Below, piece after piece: positions 6,222 to 14,726 of a stretch of 40,467 bases of DNA. Numbering within the stretch: the stretch's first letter is position 1; each line of letters starts with the position of its first letter. The stretch comes from CBFHMJ01 sp965656875 (GTDB lineage Bacteria; Pseudomonadota; Gammaproteobacteria; Enterobacterales; Alteromonadaceae): the NCBI GenBank assembly GCA_965656875.1, contig CBFHMJ010000012.1, positions 1 to 40,467 of the forward strand, written 5' to 3'. The position numbers and the translations under genes were made by a program. A model generated the notes under the pieces. That model saw only the letters and a list, made by a program, of their open reading frames with translations, was not told where the DNA came from and did no database searches.

Positions 6222-7367
6222 ATGCCCAGATATAAACGAGTGCAGATGATTGGTTATCAGGTCACTACAGCTGTTCAGGGTGTTAATGGTACAGCGTCTA
6301 CGTCATGGTTAAAACCAGCGAACAGAACAAACTCAACAGCGGATAAACTAAGCCAGGAATTATGGAAGCATCTTACCTCTGAAGGGGTGGAGGATGACTT
6401 AAAAAAGCGAATTCAAAATCTGTGCGATATCATGGTGGAAGCAAAACAGCATGCTAAATGCGAAGAAAGCGATGACACCCTGAAAATATTTATGGCACCA
6501 GAGTTTTACTTCAGGCAGGCGATGAATGGGGGTTACTTCGCCAAAGACTACGAGGTCATTAAAAGTACATTGCGTAAATTGTTCAAATCGGATTATTTCA
6601 AAGACTGGTTGATTATTCCTGGTACTATTGTGTGGGGTTTGAGCGCAGGGGGAAATATGGGTAAGCGAAAAGTACCTAGCAATAACACCATGTTTAATAG
6701 CTGTATGCCGTATTATAATGGTGAAGCTTCGCTGGAGTTTTTTAAGCAGAAGGGGTGGCCAAAAATAGGAACGAAATGCTCTATTGTGATAGAAAAAGCA
6801 AAAATATCTACGATTGATAGCCACCCTGGTCAGCTTTGGGGTGATGTTAATATCTCGGCACCGTGGCAGATCCCTGATTCCCAGTATTTGCGGTCTGATA
6901 AAATTAACAAACGTCTGTTTATGCTGGATGAATTATCGATTGGTCTTGAGATATGTCTTGACCATGTTGTCGCCAGTCCTGCCTACCATGAAGTGGGTGA
7001 GAATAGTAATACACTTTCTAAAGCGCTTCAGGCGGCCGGTTTACCACTTAATCAACTGGATATACAGTTAGTCACAGCTGCCGGGATGGACTTTAAGTTC
7101 ACGTCAAATAACACAAAAGAAAACGGCCTGGGCTTTTTAAACAACGGTTATACGTCAACAACCTCTACTCCATATTGTAGTCTGACGAAAGGACCCTCAG
7201 TGCAGCAGCGGATGCTCGGACACCAGGAAAACATCACTGCGTTTCATGAATATGATGTAAATTCTGATTTTAAGATCCCCGGGGAGTTATACGACGGCAC
7301 AAAAATAGCCTGTTGCATACTTGGTAAAACCAGAATTTATGAACCGGTTTCTTTACCCGGTCGTTAG
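6222..7367 (+). CDS. Nitrilase-superfamily (carbon-nitrogen hydrolase) protein
   Basis: The 381-residue protein starts at an ATG with AAGGAAAG 4 nt upstream. It carries two of the three catalytic blocks of the nitrilase superfamily: IFMAPEFYF with the catalytic Glu at residue 94, and IGLEICLDH with the nucleophilic Cys at 245. The WLIIPGTIVWG strand at about 129-139 lies between them, as in the family. The catalytic Lys is less clear; K181, K185 and K193 lie in the right interval. The usual C-terminal EICxD context is present, but the protein is longer than typical amidases (about 260-300 aa), with inserts around 140-180 and 205-235. It has no signal peptide. The substrate is unknown. The genomic setting next to toxin cassettes leaves room for an effector or NAD/amide-metabolising role, which is speculation. 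Confidence 0.75.
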   Translation: MPRYKRVQMIGYQVTTAVQGVNGTASTSWLKPANRTNSTADKLSQELWKHLTSEGVEDDLKKRIQNLCDIMVEAKQHAKCEESDDTLKIFMAPEFYFRQAMNGGYFAKDYEVIKSTLRKLFKSDYFKDWLIIPGTIVWGLSAGGNMGKRKVPSNNTMFNSCMPYYNGEASLEFFKQKGWPKIGTKCSIVIEKAKISTIDSHPGQLWGDVNISAPWQIPDSQYLRSDKINKRLFMLDELSIGLEICLDHVVASPAYHEVGENSNTLSKALQAAGLPLNQLDIQLVTAAGMDFKFTSNNTKENGLGFLNNGYTSTTSTPYCSLTKGPSVQQRMLGHQENITAFHEYDVNSDFKIPGELYDGTKIACCILGKTRIYEPVSLPGR

Positions 7368-7442
7368 TCGTATTCACTGTCGATGTATTTAACGGTTATC
7401 AGTAACAGCTTTGCCCCCTCTCCACAGTTTGTCTTATCCCTA

Positions 7443-7474
7443 CTCCCGCCAAACAATTAACGATCTGGCGGGAG
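7443..7474. terminator. Convergent hairpin between nitrilase gene and traA
   Basis: CTCCCGCCA (7443-7451) and TGGCGGGAG (7466-7474) pair perfectly around a 14-nt loop in the gap between two converging genes. There is no T-tract, so it would be an atypical or Rho-assisted terminator. Confidence 0.45.
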
Positions 7475-7490
7475 ATCATCGTATTGCCGT

Positions 7491-7829
7491 TTATGGGCCA
7501 ACAACCAGCGACATCGCCGCAGGTAGAGGAAGGGTGGCCGACATAACACTCTCAATGATCGTCGGCATGTTGTATAAGCCCATGCCACCGGCGATGCCCA
7601 GTGCAAAAGCCATTAAAGACTGACGGGCAATACCGCCGACAATGCCAACCAGAATCATGGCCCCGGCAATAATCCGGCCCAGAGTGCCCTGCGTCCAGTC
7701 TTTTAAGGTATCCCACACATCATCAAACGCATCGCCACCGGCACCTGCATGGGCCGGGTCAACAATGCAGATACTCAGTATCAAAAGGATCGCGATAGAA
7801 ATGGTGGGAGATATATGGGTTCGTTGCAT
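7491..7829 (-). CDS. traA: TraA-like conjugative pilin precursor
   Basis: This 112-residue precursor has a long signal peptide ending in DPAHA before GAGGDAFDDV. A mature domain follows with two hydrophobic segments (GRIIAGAMILVGIVGGIA and LMAFALGIAGGMGL) separated by a short positively charged loop (RQS). This is the architecture of F-type pilins, which are stored in the inner membrane and assembled into the pilus. It is the last gene of the traL-E-K-B-V-A operon, 14 nt after traV, the position it occupies in SXT/R391-type elements. The identity rests on architecture and position, since pilins diverge quickly. Confidence 0.85.
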   Translation of the reverse strand: MQRTHISPTISIAILLILSICIVDPAHAGAGGDAFDDVWDTLKDWTQGTLGRIIAGAMILVGIVGGIARQSLMAFALGIAGGMGLYNMPTIIESVMSATLPLPAAMSLVVGP

Positions 7830-7843
7830 AGCAAGTTCCTGTG

Positions 7844-8326
7844 TTATTGGTCTGAATGAGAAATATCGGTGGGTGAAGCGGCTGAGCCCGATAACTCAGT
7901 CAGCGCTGCATCCGGCGATGAATCGACAGGCCGAGGTAAAGGTGTCGGCGCATCTGACGGGTATGAAGGGGCTGGCGTTTGCCAGTAGCCGGGCGTCACC
8001 TGCACGTAGATGAGCATATCCATATGCAAGTCGCCCTCGGTATCTTCAAAAGGTGCTATCCACACGGGCATAATCCCCGGCGCAGAACGCCAGGGTGACG
8101 ACCTTTGTTGTTGCCTGGTCTCTCTGATAGAAGGTAACCCTGTTGTGTCACCGGACAGCGTGAAGGATGCGCTGGACTGACTCGCAGCCAGTGCTTGTCG
8201 GGCGGACAGGCACTGCACTTTATCCGGCATGCCGGTGCAGCTGTATTGTGTCTGGCCTGTTGGTGTGGTGGTACAACTGCACAGTATGATGCTAAAGGCG
8301 CTAAAACAAAGACGAAGTCTCATCAC
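7844..8326 (-). CDS. traV: TraV-like outer-membrane lipoprotein of the conjugative T4SS
   Basis: The 160-residue protein has a lipoprotein signal (SIILCSC, modified Cys at 18) and the N-terminal Cys-containing segment typical of TraV (CTGMPDKVQCLSARQAL). TraV is the lipid-anchored VirB7-like part of the core complex and works with TraK and TraB. Its ATG overlaps the traB stop codon by 4 nt, and the gene continues the operon into traA. The C-terminal third, with PAPSYPSDAPTPLPRP, is Pro-rich and probably flexible. Confidence 0.88.
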   Translation of the reverse strand: MMRLRLCFSAFSIILCSCTTTPTGQTQYSCTGMPDKVQCLSARQALAASQSSASFTLSGDTTGLPSIRETRQQQRSSPWRSAPGIMPVWIAPFEDTEGDLHMDMLIYVQVTPGYWQTPAPSYPSDAPTPLPRPVDSSPDAALTELSGSAASPTDISHSDQ

Positions 8327-9639
8327 TGATTCTCCTGAGATGAAGATGACTGAACTGTCACCGGCGTGAGCGATATGCCTCGGGTCAGAATAAAATCGAC
8401 CTGGCGCGTCGCATCAATTTCAATGACCGGAAACAAACGCTCGGCCATATCCAGATAGAAGGACGCAACCCGGCCCAGTGCGTCACTGGTGCCTTTGATA
8501 GCGGCGCCCTGAACGGCGTTGGACGATAACACCTGCTGATACGCGACCGCATCCTGTGCGCTGCCCGTTTGTAGTGTGGGCACCGGTGTAACATTGAATG
8601 CGCTGGATAATGCCTGCAGAGAACCCGCCATCATAGAGCGGGCGATTAACTGCCCTTCTCGTGAAACCAGTCGCCCACGTAATCCGGCTTTGCCGTCTTC
8701 GCCTACAGCATAACCATCGAGCGATAATTCAGTGGCCTGCCCGTCCTGGTCAATACACGATAATGTTTCACCCCGTAAGTACGCACGCTCTGCGCTGAGG
8801 TCGCCATACCCTGCTGCAATGATGAAGCAGGCACTGATATCAACCCGGGCGTGATTAGGCAGTAACGCCTCGGTGTTTACGGTCAGTAACACCGGAAATG
8901 GCTCTCGCCGGGCGTCATCATGGGTCGGTGCATCCAGCCCTGTGATGAGCGTTGCACTGATCAGGGTCCCGGCGGTCAGATAAGGGAGCGGTTTTGATGA
9001 AGGCGTCACGGATGTTGCCTGGTCGGTCATGATAATGGATACCCCGGATATCGTGCTCCCTGGTCCGGATGGGACAGTGGCAACATGTGGCGCTGAATAA
9101 TCACTGAAATACGCCACCGCATCAGCGTGTTGTATCGGTTTAAAACGCGGATTTAACGCGGGTACTGGTTGGTTTAATTCACGGTTTGCCGGGGAGTGAT
9201 TTTCCTGACTTTCAGCCTGTTTCTCAGTCCCTGAGTGAGCGAGATTTACGCCAGTCTGACTGTTCGCGTCGGGATCGCTCTCATGAGTACGTAGTACAGG
9301 CGTTGGCGGCATGACGACGGATTCACTGTCATCCGGTGAACTATCTGTTTCAATCGCCCGGGGTATTGAACGCGGTTCATTTCGCAACATGCGATCGATA
9401 TCTCGCTGCAACTGGCGCTGGCTGGCTTCCAGCAGAGCAATAGCCGCGTACAATCCCTCAATGCTGTGAGTGTGTGTGTCCTGATCCGTCAGAATATGGC
9501 GAATGGGCGGTGTGCTCTCGGCGGTACGTTGTTCCGTATCTGGTGAGGTGAGTACCACCGCCAGTACAAATCCACTGACCACGCTGGCAACGACGATGGT
9601 TCGTTGCCATGAGGGCGAAAGTCTCTGCCAGGCCATCAT
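8323..9639 (-). CDS. traB: TraB-like T4SS core protein (VirB10 homologue)
   Basis: The 438-residue protein has a short cytoplasmic start, one membrane segment (about residues 14-31, TIVVASVVSGFVLAVVLT), and a periplasmic linker that includes a predicted helix (LYAAIALLEASQRQLQRDID) and a low-complexity region. Its C-terminal TraB/TrbI domain contains LISATLITGLDAPTHDDARR, ACFIIAAGYGDLSAERAYLR and a GLRGRLVSREGQL block. It spans the envelope and links the inner-membrane complex to the TraK/TraV ring. It overlaps traK and traV by 4 nt each, indicating translational coupling. The length is close to the usual 430-470 aa. Confidence 0.92.
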   Translation of the reverse strand: MMAWQRLSPSWQRTIVVASVVSGFVLAVVLTSPDTEQRTAESTPPIRHILTDQDTHTHSIEGLYAAIALLEASQRQLQRDIDRMLRNEPRSIPRAIETDSSPDDSESVVMPPTPVLRTHESDPDANSQTGVNLAHSGTEKQAESQENHSPANRELNQPVPALNPRFKPIQHADAVAYFSDYSAPHVATVPSGPGSTISGVSIIMTDQATSVTPSSKPLPYLTAGTLISATLITGLDAPTHDDARREPFPVLLTVNTEALLPNHARVDISACFIIAAGYGDLSAERAYLRGETLSCIDQDGQATELSLDGYAVGEDGKAGLRGRLVSREGQLIARSMMAGSLQALSSAFNVTPVPTLQTGSAQDAVAYQQVLSSNAVQGAAIKGTSDALGRVASFYLDMAERLFPVIEIDATRQVDFILTRGISLTPVTVQSSSSQENQ

Positions 9640-10472
9640 GGTTGGTACCTGCCCGATTGATGACCCCGTTCTGTTAGCGCGCTTTTCACAAACACCAGCA
9701 ATAATTCAGTGGTTTCTCCCGGCAGTACCGTAGCATCTGGCCACACGCCTGCGGCAGCCAGTCCGCTGGCCCGGCAGGTATCCGGCGACAGGCTGATGGG
9801 CACTGTCGCTTGTGAAAGCACGGTGCGGCGAACCAGTAAAAACTCTCGGTTGGCCAGTGTGTCAGACAGGCTGGGTACCAGTATCAGTCCGGCGGTATGA
9901 CAATGAATCGCCGGTAAAGCTTCTTTGATCAGTGCTGTTGGGTAAAAGCCACGGGGCGTTTTACCGGTAGCCAGTTGTTTCAACCACTGCTTTAGTTGGC
10001 GCGGACGGGGTATCGTCTGAGGCTGTTCCGTGGGAATAACTGGATATGATGCGGGCGAAAAAGCTGGTGAGCTACCTTTGAAGGATGAAGATAGCAGCAA
10101 TATCACATCCACCGGCGGTACCTTGCGCGGCACAAGTGTCAGCGATAACGCGGGCGACTCCTCCCCTTCCGGCGTGATAAACAGCGCAACAGGTGTAGAT
10201 TCAGCGGTTGCGACATAAATCACGTTATCCCGAACTTCAGTTACTGCCCGGCTGGTGGTGCGGATTTGTGGATTGTCGAAAGGTGTTACCAGGCGATTCA
10301 GGTGATCGACCGCGACCGGAATCAGCTCATTAACGCCCGGCGATACACTCAGCACAGAGGCCGGTTGTGCGTTGGGTTCTGCCTGCCCCGGTGAACTGGC
10401 AAAAACAAATGGTAATAACCCGATGATCAGCAGACGCTGGCATTGCTGACAGAGTGATGAACAGGCCGTCAT
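9636..10472 (-). CDS. traK: TraK-like periplasmic T4SS core protein (VirB9-like)
   Basis: This 278-residue protein has an N-terminal secretion signal (hydrophobic LLIIGLLPFVFASSPGQA). Its secreted beta-rich domain contains VSPGVNELIPVAVDHLNRLV, which matches the TraK N-terminal consensus, and NVIYVATAESTPVALFITPE. In F-type systems TraK forms the outer-membrane ring with TraV and contacts TraB. The ATG overlaps the traE stop codon by 4 nt and its own stop overlaps traB. The frame is intact, although a large antisense frame exists. Confidence 0.9.
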   Translation of the reverse strand: MTACSSLCQQCQRLLIIGLLPFVFASSPGQAEPNAQPASVLSVSPGVNELIPVAVDHLNRLVTPFDNPQIRTTSRAVTEVRDNVIYVATAESTPVALFITPEGEESPALSLTLVPRKVPPVDVILLLSSSFKGSSPAFSPASYPVIPTEQPQTIPRPRQLKQWLKQLATGKTPRGFYPTALIKEALPAIHCHTAGLILVPSLSDTLANREFLLVRRTVLSQATVPISLSPDTCRASGLAAAGVWPDATVLPGETTELLLVFVKSALTERGHQSGRYQP

Positions 10473-11050
10473 GGACGCGACTCCTCTGCGTTGTCGGGGT
10501 CGCCTTCATAGGTGGTTAGCCAGTGGATCACCGGTTGATAATTTATAATCTCAATGTCAAACGCCCAGGTTCGTACCTGGCGCACCGGTTTTTGTCCTGC
10601 ACTGCGTGTATAGGCATGCCCGGTCACATACACGCGCTTGCTGTCCGGATGCCAGGAAACCGTTTTGGGTGAAAAAGATAAACTTACCCTGTCTTGTTCA
10701 ATCTGCAGTCGTTGTTGTTCCAATACCTGCATGGCCTGATGATACACCGAAGGAGCCAGCAGTGGACCGAGCGCCTCACGAATCAATGCTACATTATCAG
10801 GCGTGACATTGCCGAGTAGCTGACTCAGATAAAGCCCCCAACTTTCCAGATAGGCGTTATCCGCATGACGGTCACTTAAGGTGAATGCCTTACCAGGAAC
10901 AGGCGGTGTTAAAACCACTACTGGTGACTGGGTGAACAGCGCCAGTATCAGCGCCCCGTTACTGGCCACCAGCCCAAACAACAAGGTTCTGTGCCAGTAA
11001 TTTTCGCGTTGTACGCCCTGCCAGGAGGCCAGAAATGCCAGATATTTCAT
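10469..11050 (-). CDS. traE: TraE-like inner-membrane T4SS protein (VirB5/VirB8-type)
   Basis: The 193-residue protein has one N-terminal membrane segment (about residues 24-44, LLFGLVASNGALILALFTQS) and a periplasmic domain. That domain contains YLESWGLYLSQLLGNVTPDN and ending HWLTTYEGDPDNAEESRP. This is the TraE pattern of F-type systems, in which the protein is essential for pilus assembly. It overlaps traL and traK by 4 nt on either side. The size is near the usual 190 aa. Confidence 0.9.
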   Translation of the reverse strand: MKYLAFLASWQGVQRENYWHRTLLFGLVASNGALILALFTQSPVVVLTPPVPGKAFTLSDRHADNAYLESWGLYLSQLLGNVTPDNVALIREALGPLLAPSVYHQAMQVLEQQRLQIEQDRVSLSFSPKTVSWHPDSKRVYVTGHAYTRSAGQKPVRQVRTWAFDIEIINYQPVIHWLTTYEGDPDNAEESRP

Positions 11051-11328
11051 GGTAAGTACTGCCGAATAAAGGGATTAGGCACCGAGCGAGCCCGGGATGG
11101 AAGTAGTCCGATATGGTAAAGCGCATGCAGTATATAGCCGTCAGGTTTTCCATCTCGAAAGCGGCGATACAAACGGGTCAGCAACAGACCGAGTGTGGTT
11201 AAGAGTAATGCGTTGGCTGTTAACATACCGAGGACCAGCCCAAGCAGGACCGGGGCGATTTCGTCAGCACGCCAAAATAAAAAATGCGGGGGATCATCAA
11301 TATATGCTGGAATTTCAACAGGATTCAT
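11047..11328 (-). CDS. traL: TraL-like small T4SS membrane protein (VirB3-type)
   Basis: I place the start at the ATG 11328, giving 93 aa beginning MNPVEIPAYIDDPPHFLFWR, the typical TraL opening. A longer GTG-started version from 11358 would add residues with no family support. A purine-rich AAAGAGA lies just upstream. Two closely spaced hydrophobic segments follow (IAPVLLGLVLGMLTANALLL and the next helix), then a basic loop (RLYRRFRDGKPDGY) and a PNPFIRQYLP end. It is the first gene of the operon, and its stop overlaps traE. Confidence 0.9.
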   Translation of the reverse strand: MNPVEIPAYIDDPPHFLFWRADEIAPVLLGLVLGMLTANALLLTTLGLLLTRLYRRFRDGKPDGYILHALYHIGLLPSRARSVPNPFIRQYLP

Positions 11329-11892
11329 CAGCGTCTCTTTGTCATTAACAAGGCACACTACTGTACGAAAATTTATCGGTTTTCCACGTTGTGCAAATCG
11401 ATGAGAAACGAAGTTTTATCACCACCGCGACAAGCACACGCCAAACGTAGTTTGACGAGTGACAGTGTTCGCCAAACGGTCTGACACATCAGTCATTGTT
11501 TATTAGAGAGGTTTTTATCTGGTAGAAGAAAGACAACGATTGACCCTGTTTAACAGACGGTTTATAACAGGCGCTGTTCCTTTATAGGGCGTGCTCCATG
11601 TTCTTTTACAATCGGGTTTTCAACAAAAAACAGGCGATTTTTACAACAGGTGAACAATTTGTAATGCTAAGATTTTAACTTAGTTGACTGTTTATATTGG
11701 AAAAATTTGCTAAAAAGTTGGTAGATTTTGGATTTGATTATTCTTAAGTGAGGTATCAGATTAAATATATCAATTAAAACAATGTATTAGTGGCAATTTT
11801 AATGTTAACAATAATGTCATTAATGTTTATTAATAGTTGGTACATTGATCGGGTGCTAAAAATAAGTTTAAATACAAGTGGATACGTTTAGA
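11329..11892. promoter_or_regulatory. Divergent region: traL promoter side and CRISPR leader
   Basis: This 560-bp gap contains no gene. The left part should carry the promoter for the minus-strand tra operon; a CAAAC-GTA-GTTTG inverted repeat at 11442-11454 could be an operator. From about 11640 the sequence becomes very A+T-rich and unique up to the first repeat at 11893, as expected for a CRISPR leader that drives plus-strand transcription and new spacer capture. I could not assign promoter boxes with confidence. Confidence 0.6.
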
Positions 11893-12886
11893 GTCTTCCC
11901 CGCGCTCGCGGGGGTAAACCGCTCGTAATCGATTACGAGCACCAGACACTGCATGTCTTCCCCGCGCTCGCGGGGGTAAACCGTTTTGAAATTACGTATG
12001 GTAGGAATGGTTGGCGTCTTCCCCGCGCTCGCGGGGGTAAACCGAATTATTACCACGTTTGGAATAATTTTTAGTCGTCTTCCCCGCGCTCGCGGGGGTA
12101 AACCGCGTATAGTCAAGGTATGACCCTTCTGCTTTTTGTCTTCCCCGCGCTCGCGGGGGTAAACCGGAAACTACCTTTCCGCCCCGAATCTCCGTACCGT
12201 CTTCCCCGCGCTCGCGGGGGTAAACCGACACTACTACAGTTATTCGAATAAAATCAAAAGTCTTCCCCGCGCTCGCGGGGGTAAACCGTCGAGCGCAAAT
12301 TGTCATATGAACTAAATCGTGTCTTCCCCGCGCTCGCGGGGGTAAACCGACATTATTTACGTGAAATAAGGGGTAATGCTTGTCTTCCCCGCGCTCGCGG
12401 GGGTAAACCGCGAACCAATATTAACCAGGTCATTATTGTTAAGTCTTCCCCGCGCTCGCGGGGGTAAACCGCCCCTTGATAATCCCGTTCTATCTAAAGC
12501 ACAGTCTTCCCCGCGCTCGCGGGGGTAAACCGAATCGTAGAAACTTGTAATTTCGTTGCCGAAGGTCTTCCCCGCGCTCGCGGGGGTAAACCGCAGACAA
12601 TTGCGGTACAGCTGTGTTCGCTGATGTCTTCCCCGCGCTCGCGGGGGTAAACCGCAAAGCTTCCAGCTGCTAATTTACCCGCATTGGTCTTCCCCGCGCT
12701 CGCGGGGGTAAACCGCTTGATGTGATGTACTTGATGATGTGGAAAAAGTCTTCCCCGCGCTCGCGGGGGTAAACCGCGCCCAATTGACCAAATCAACGAG
12801 CGATAATAGTCTTCCCCGCGCTCGCGGGGGTAAACCACCCACGCTGCACCAGCGCCTGATATTTCCCCTGTCTTCCCCGCGCTCGC

Positions 12887-14462
12887 CTGTCTCTTGATCA
12901 CATCTCATCATCCAGCTCTTTTGCCAGACGATAGCCAGACAGCAATTCCTGAAGGAGATACCAGCCTTCCCACAAGACCTCCCAGCCCGCACGGCCCGTG
13001 CGTTTGCTGTCGTACCAGCCACCCAGTCCCGCGATGTTCAGGTAAGCCCATTGCAGGTCTGGCGCGGTCTTCGGTGGCTTTTTGTTCATCCGTTTTAGCC
13101 ACAACAGTTTCCATTCCACCCGGCTCATCACTGTTTCACAACTGATGCCTGTTTTGCCGCCGTGCAGCAACACCAGGCCCCTGAGTTGTAAAATTCGCGC
13201 CGCGATAAAGGCCAGAATCGTGATCACCCGCAACAGATTATCCAGTGACTGCATCCGGCTGTTTTCGACTAGCGTGCCGCCTGATTTCCAGGCTTTGTGG
13301 AAGTCTTCAACCAGCCAGCGATGTTCGTAATACTGAATAATGTTAAGGGCTGACTGGTCGTCGGTAACCGGCTCGGTGGTGAGCAGATGCCAGTTCAGTT
13401 TGCTGTCGGTGTCACTGCTGCAACTGACGTAATACAGCGGTAAATCGTCACCGGTAGCGCGGCCCGGCGCACTGATAGTCACTGGTGCGAAACGCACGGC
13501 CAGCTTGACATTGCGGGCAGCACGACCGCCTTTTTGAGGCAGACTGATGGTGCGATGAGTGGCGGGCAGACTGCCTTCCAGCACCTCAAACAGCTTCTTA
13601 TCCGCCACTTTTAAGCGGCGGTTCTGACGGCAGCGCACGACAAACCGTTGCTGATTAGCCACCTTATAAGCCAGGTAATCATAAATGTCAGCTTCCCGGT
13701 CACAGACCGAAATGATGTTTGCCATCTGGTCTCCCGCCCGGGCGGCCAGATTCATCGATGCCTGTTGCCATTTGAAGCTTTCTTTTTCCGGATAAGGCGT
13801 GCTGGCTCGCTGGTGTTTCTTGCCAAACGTTGCTGTGTCACGGGTCCAGATTTGCTGTTCGGCCAGGCCAAATAACTGTTGGTTATTCGGATCAAACAAC
13901 AGGATGGAATGGGCCAGCAGCCCTTTACGGTTCTTGCTACTGGTGATGTGACCGAGTTCATCTTTCACGCTGTCATGGCTGTAATTCAGGCTGGTGGTAT
14001 CTTCCAGCGCCAGCAGGGTTTTACTGGCCTGGCTGTCTGATAAGGCCGCCTGAAATCCGGCTTCAGCGATGTTACTGATATCCACGGCATCGTTGCGCAA
14101 CAGGCGATACGCGCCTTCGACTTCAGCAATATTCTGGCTTGATTTCACGATGGATTTTCCTTTGCGGGCAGCGAGTGACCCGGCCAGGGTGACTAAGCGA
14201 CGGGTGCGTCGTTTATCACCGAGTTGTGCCTGACCAAAGGTGTGTGCTGCCCATTGTTGAGGATGAAGTCTGAGTGTCATATCGCCGCCTGAATAACTGT
14301 GTGTGGCGGATCAGATCGTCAAAAACTTCAAAAGTTCAGTTCAGTGGACTGAATTTGAACGGTTTTTTACGGGGTTGTCAAAAAGCCCGACTGACAGCGA
14401 TGAAACTGCACAACATTTCATCGAATTAACCCAAAATGGGAAAAGATGTGATTAAGAGACAG
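12887..14462 (-). mobile_element. IS50-like (IS4 family) insertion sequence inside a CRISPR repeat
   Basis: The element is 1,576 bp and bounded by near-perfect 19-bp inverted repeats. The left end is CTGTCTCTTGATCACATCT and the right end, read inward, is CTGTCTCTTAATCACATCT. Both closely resemble the Tn5/IS50 inside end. The flanks carry an 8-bp direct duplication, GCGCTCGC (12879-12886 and 14463-14470), and removing the element plus one copy restores a normal repeat. IS50 itself makes 9-bp duplications, so 8 bp is slightly unusual. It carries one transposase gene, whose stop codon lies within the left inverted repeat. Confidence 0.97.
12898..14280 (-). CDS. IS4-family (IS50/Tn5-like) DDE transposase
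   Basis: This 460-residue transposase has the Tn5-type organisation: an N-terminal DNA-binding region (AHTFGQAQLGDKRRTRRLVT) and the catalytic residues D94 (LLALEDTTSLNY), D194 (SVCDREADIYDYL) and E325. The last sits within a YREK-type signature (Y318, R321, E325, K332, in YYEHRWLVEDFHKAWK). The length is slightly below the 476 aa of Tn5 transposase. The frame appears complete, so the element may be active. It is transcribed against the direction of the CRISPR array. Confidence 0.96.
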   Translation of the reverse strand: MTLRLHPQQWAAHTFGQAQLGDKRRTRRLVTLAGSLAARKGKSIVKSSQNIAEVEGAYRLLRNDAVDISNIAEAGFQAALSDSQASKTLLALEDTTSLNYSHDSVKDELGHITSSKNRKGLLAHSILLFDPNNQQLFGLAEQQIWTRDTATFGKKHQRASTPYPEKESFKWQQASMNLAARAGDQMANIISVCDREADIYDYLAYKVANQQRFVVRCRQNRRLKVADKKLFEVLEGSLPATHRTISLPQKGGRAARNVKLAVRFAPVTISAPGRATGDDLPLYYVSCSSDTDSKLNWHLLTTEPVTDDQSALNIIQYYEHRWLVEDFHKAWKSGGTLVENSRMQSLDNLLRVITILAFIAARILQLRGLVLLHGGKTGISCETVMSRVEWKLLWLKRMNKKPPKTAPDLQWAYLNIAGLGGWYDSKRTGRAGWEVLWEGWYLLQELLSGYRLAKELDDEM

Positions 14463-14726
14463 GCGCTCGCGGGGGTAAACCTCGTTGGCATAATTGCCAC
14501 ACGGTCTGCGGCGAGTCTTCCCCGCGCTCGCGGGGGTAAACCATCCTACCGACCTCAACGCCCGCGCTTGCAGCTGTCTTCCCCGCGCTCGCGGGGGTAA
14601 ACCATTTTTAGAATATAGTCGCGCGATGGTGGGAAAGTCTTCCCCGCGCTCGCGGGGGTAAACCGAAATAACTCTCGTGCCGTTTCTCTGGTTTTGTGTC
14701 TTCCCCGCGCTCGCGGGGGTAAACCG

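Larger units (their letters stand above)
11893..14726 (+). CRISPR. Type I-E CRISPR array, 21 repeats, 20 spacers, interrupted by an IS
   Basis: The 29-bp repeat begins gtcttccccgcgctcgc and ends gggggtaaaccg. It resembles the Escherichia coli type I-E repeat in the crRNA sense, so transcription should be on the plus strand. Repeats start at 11893, 11955, 12016, then every 61 bp to 12870, which is split by the IS; after the IS they start at 14515, 14576, 14637 and 14698. Spacers are 32 nt except the first (33 nt). The repeat core forms a CCCCGC/GCGGGG hairpin. Variation at the last repeat base appears only at the far end (A at 12837, T at 14482, A at 14543 and 14604), marking the older, trailer-side end and agreeing with a leader on the left. 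No cas gene is present in the window. Confidence 0.98.

Noticed and set aside
11868..12901. Minus-strand ORFs of 82-135 aa through the CRISPR array with recurring VYPRERGED, GLPPRARGR and RFTPASAGKT peptides
   Set aside because: They are translations of the 29-bp CRISPR repeat in three frames and carry no independent coding evidence.
11893..14726. Self-targeting spacers
   Set aside because: I compared spacers by eye with parts of the window and found no match, but a full search was not possible, so I make no claim.
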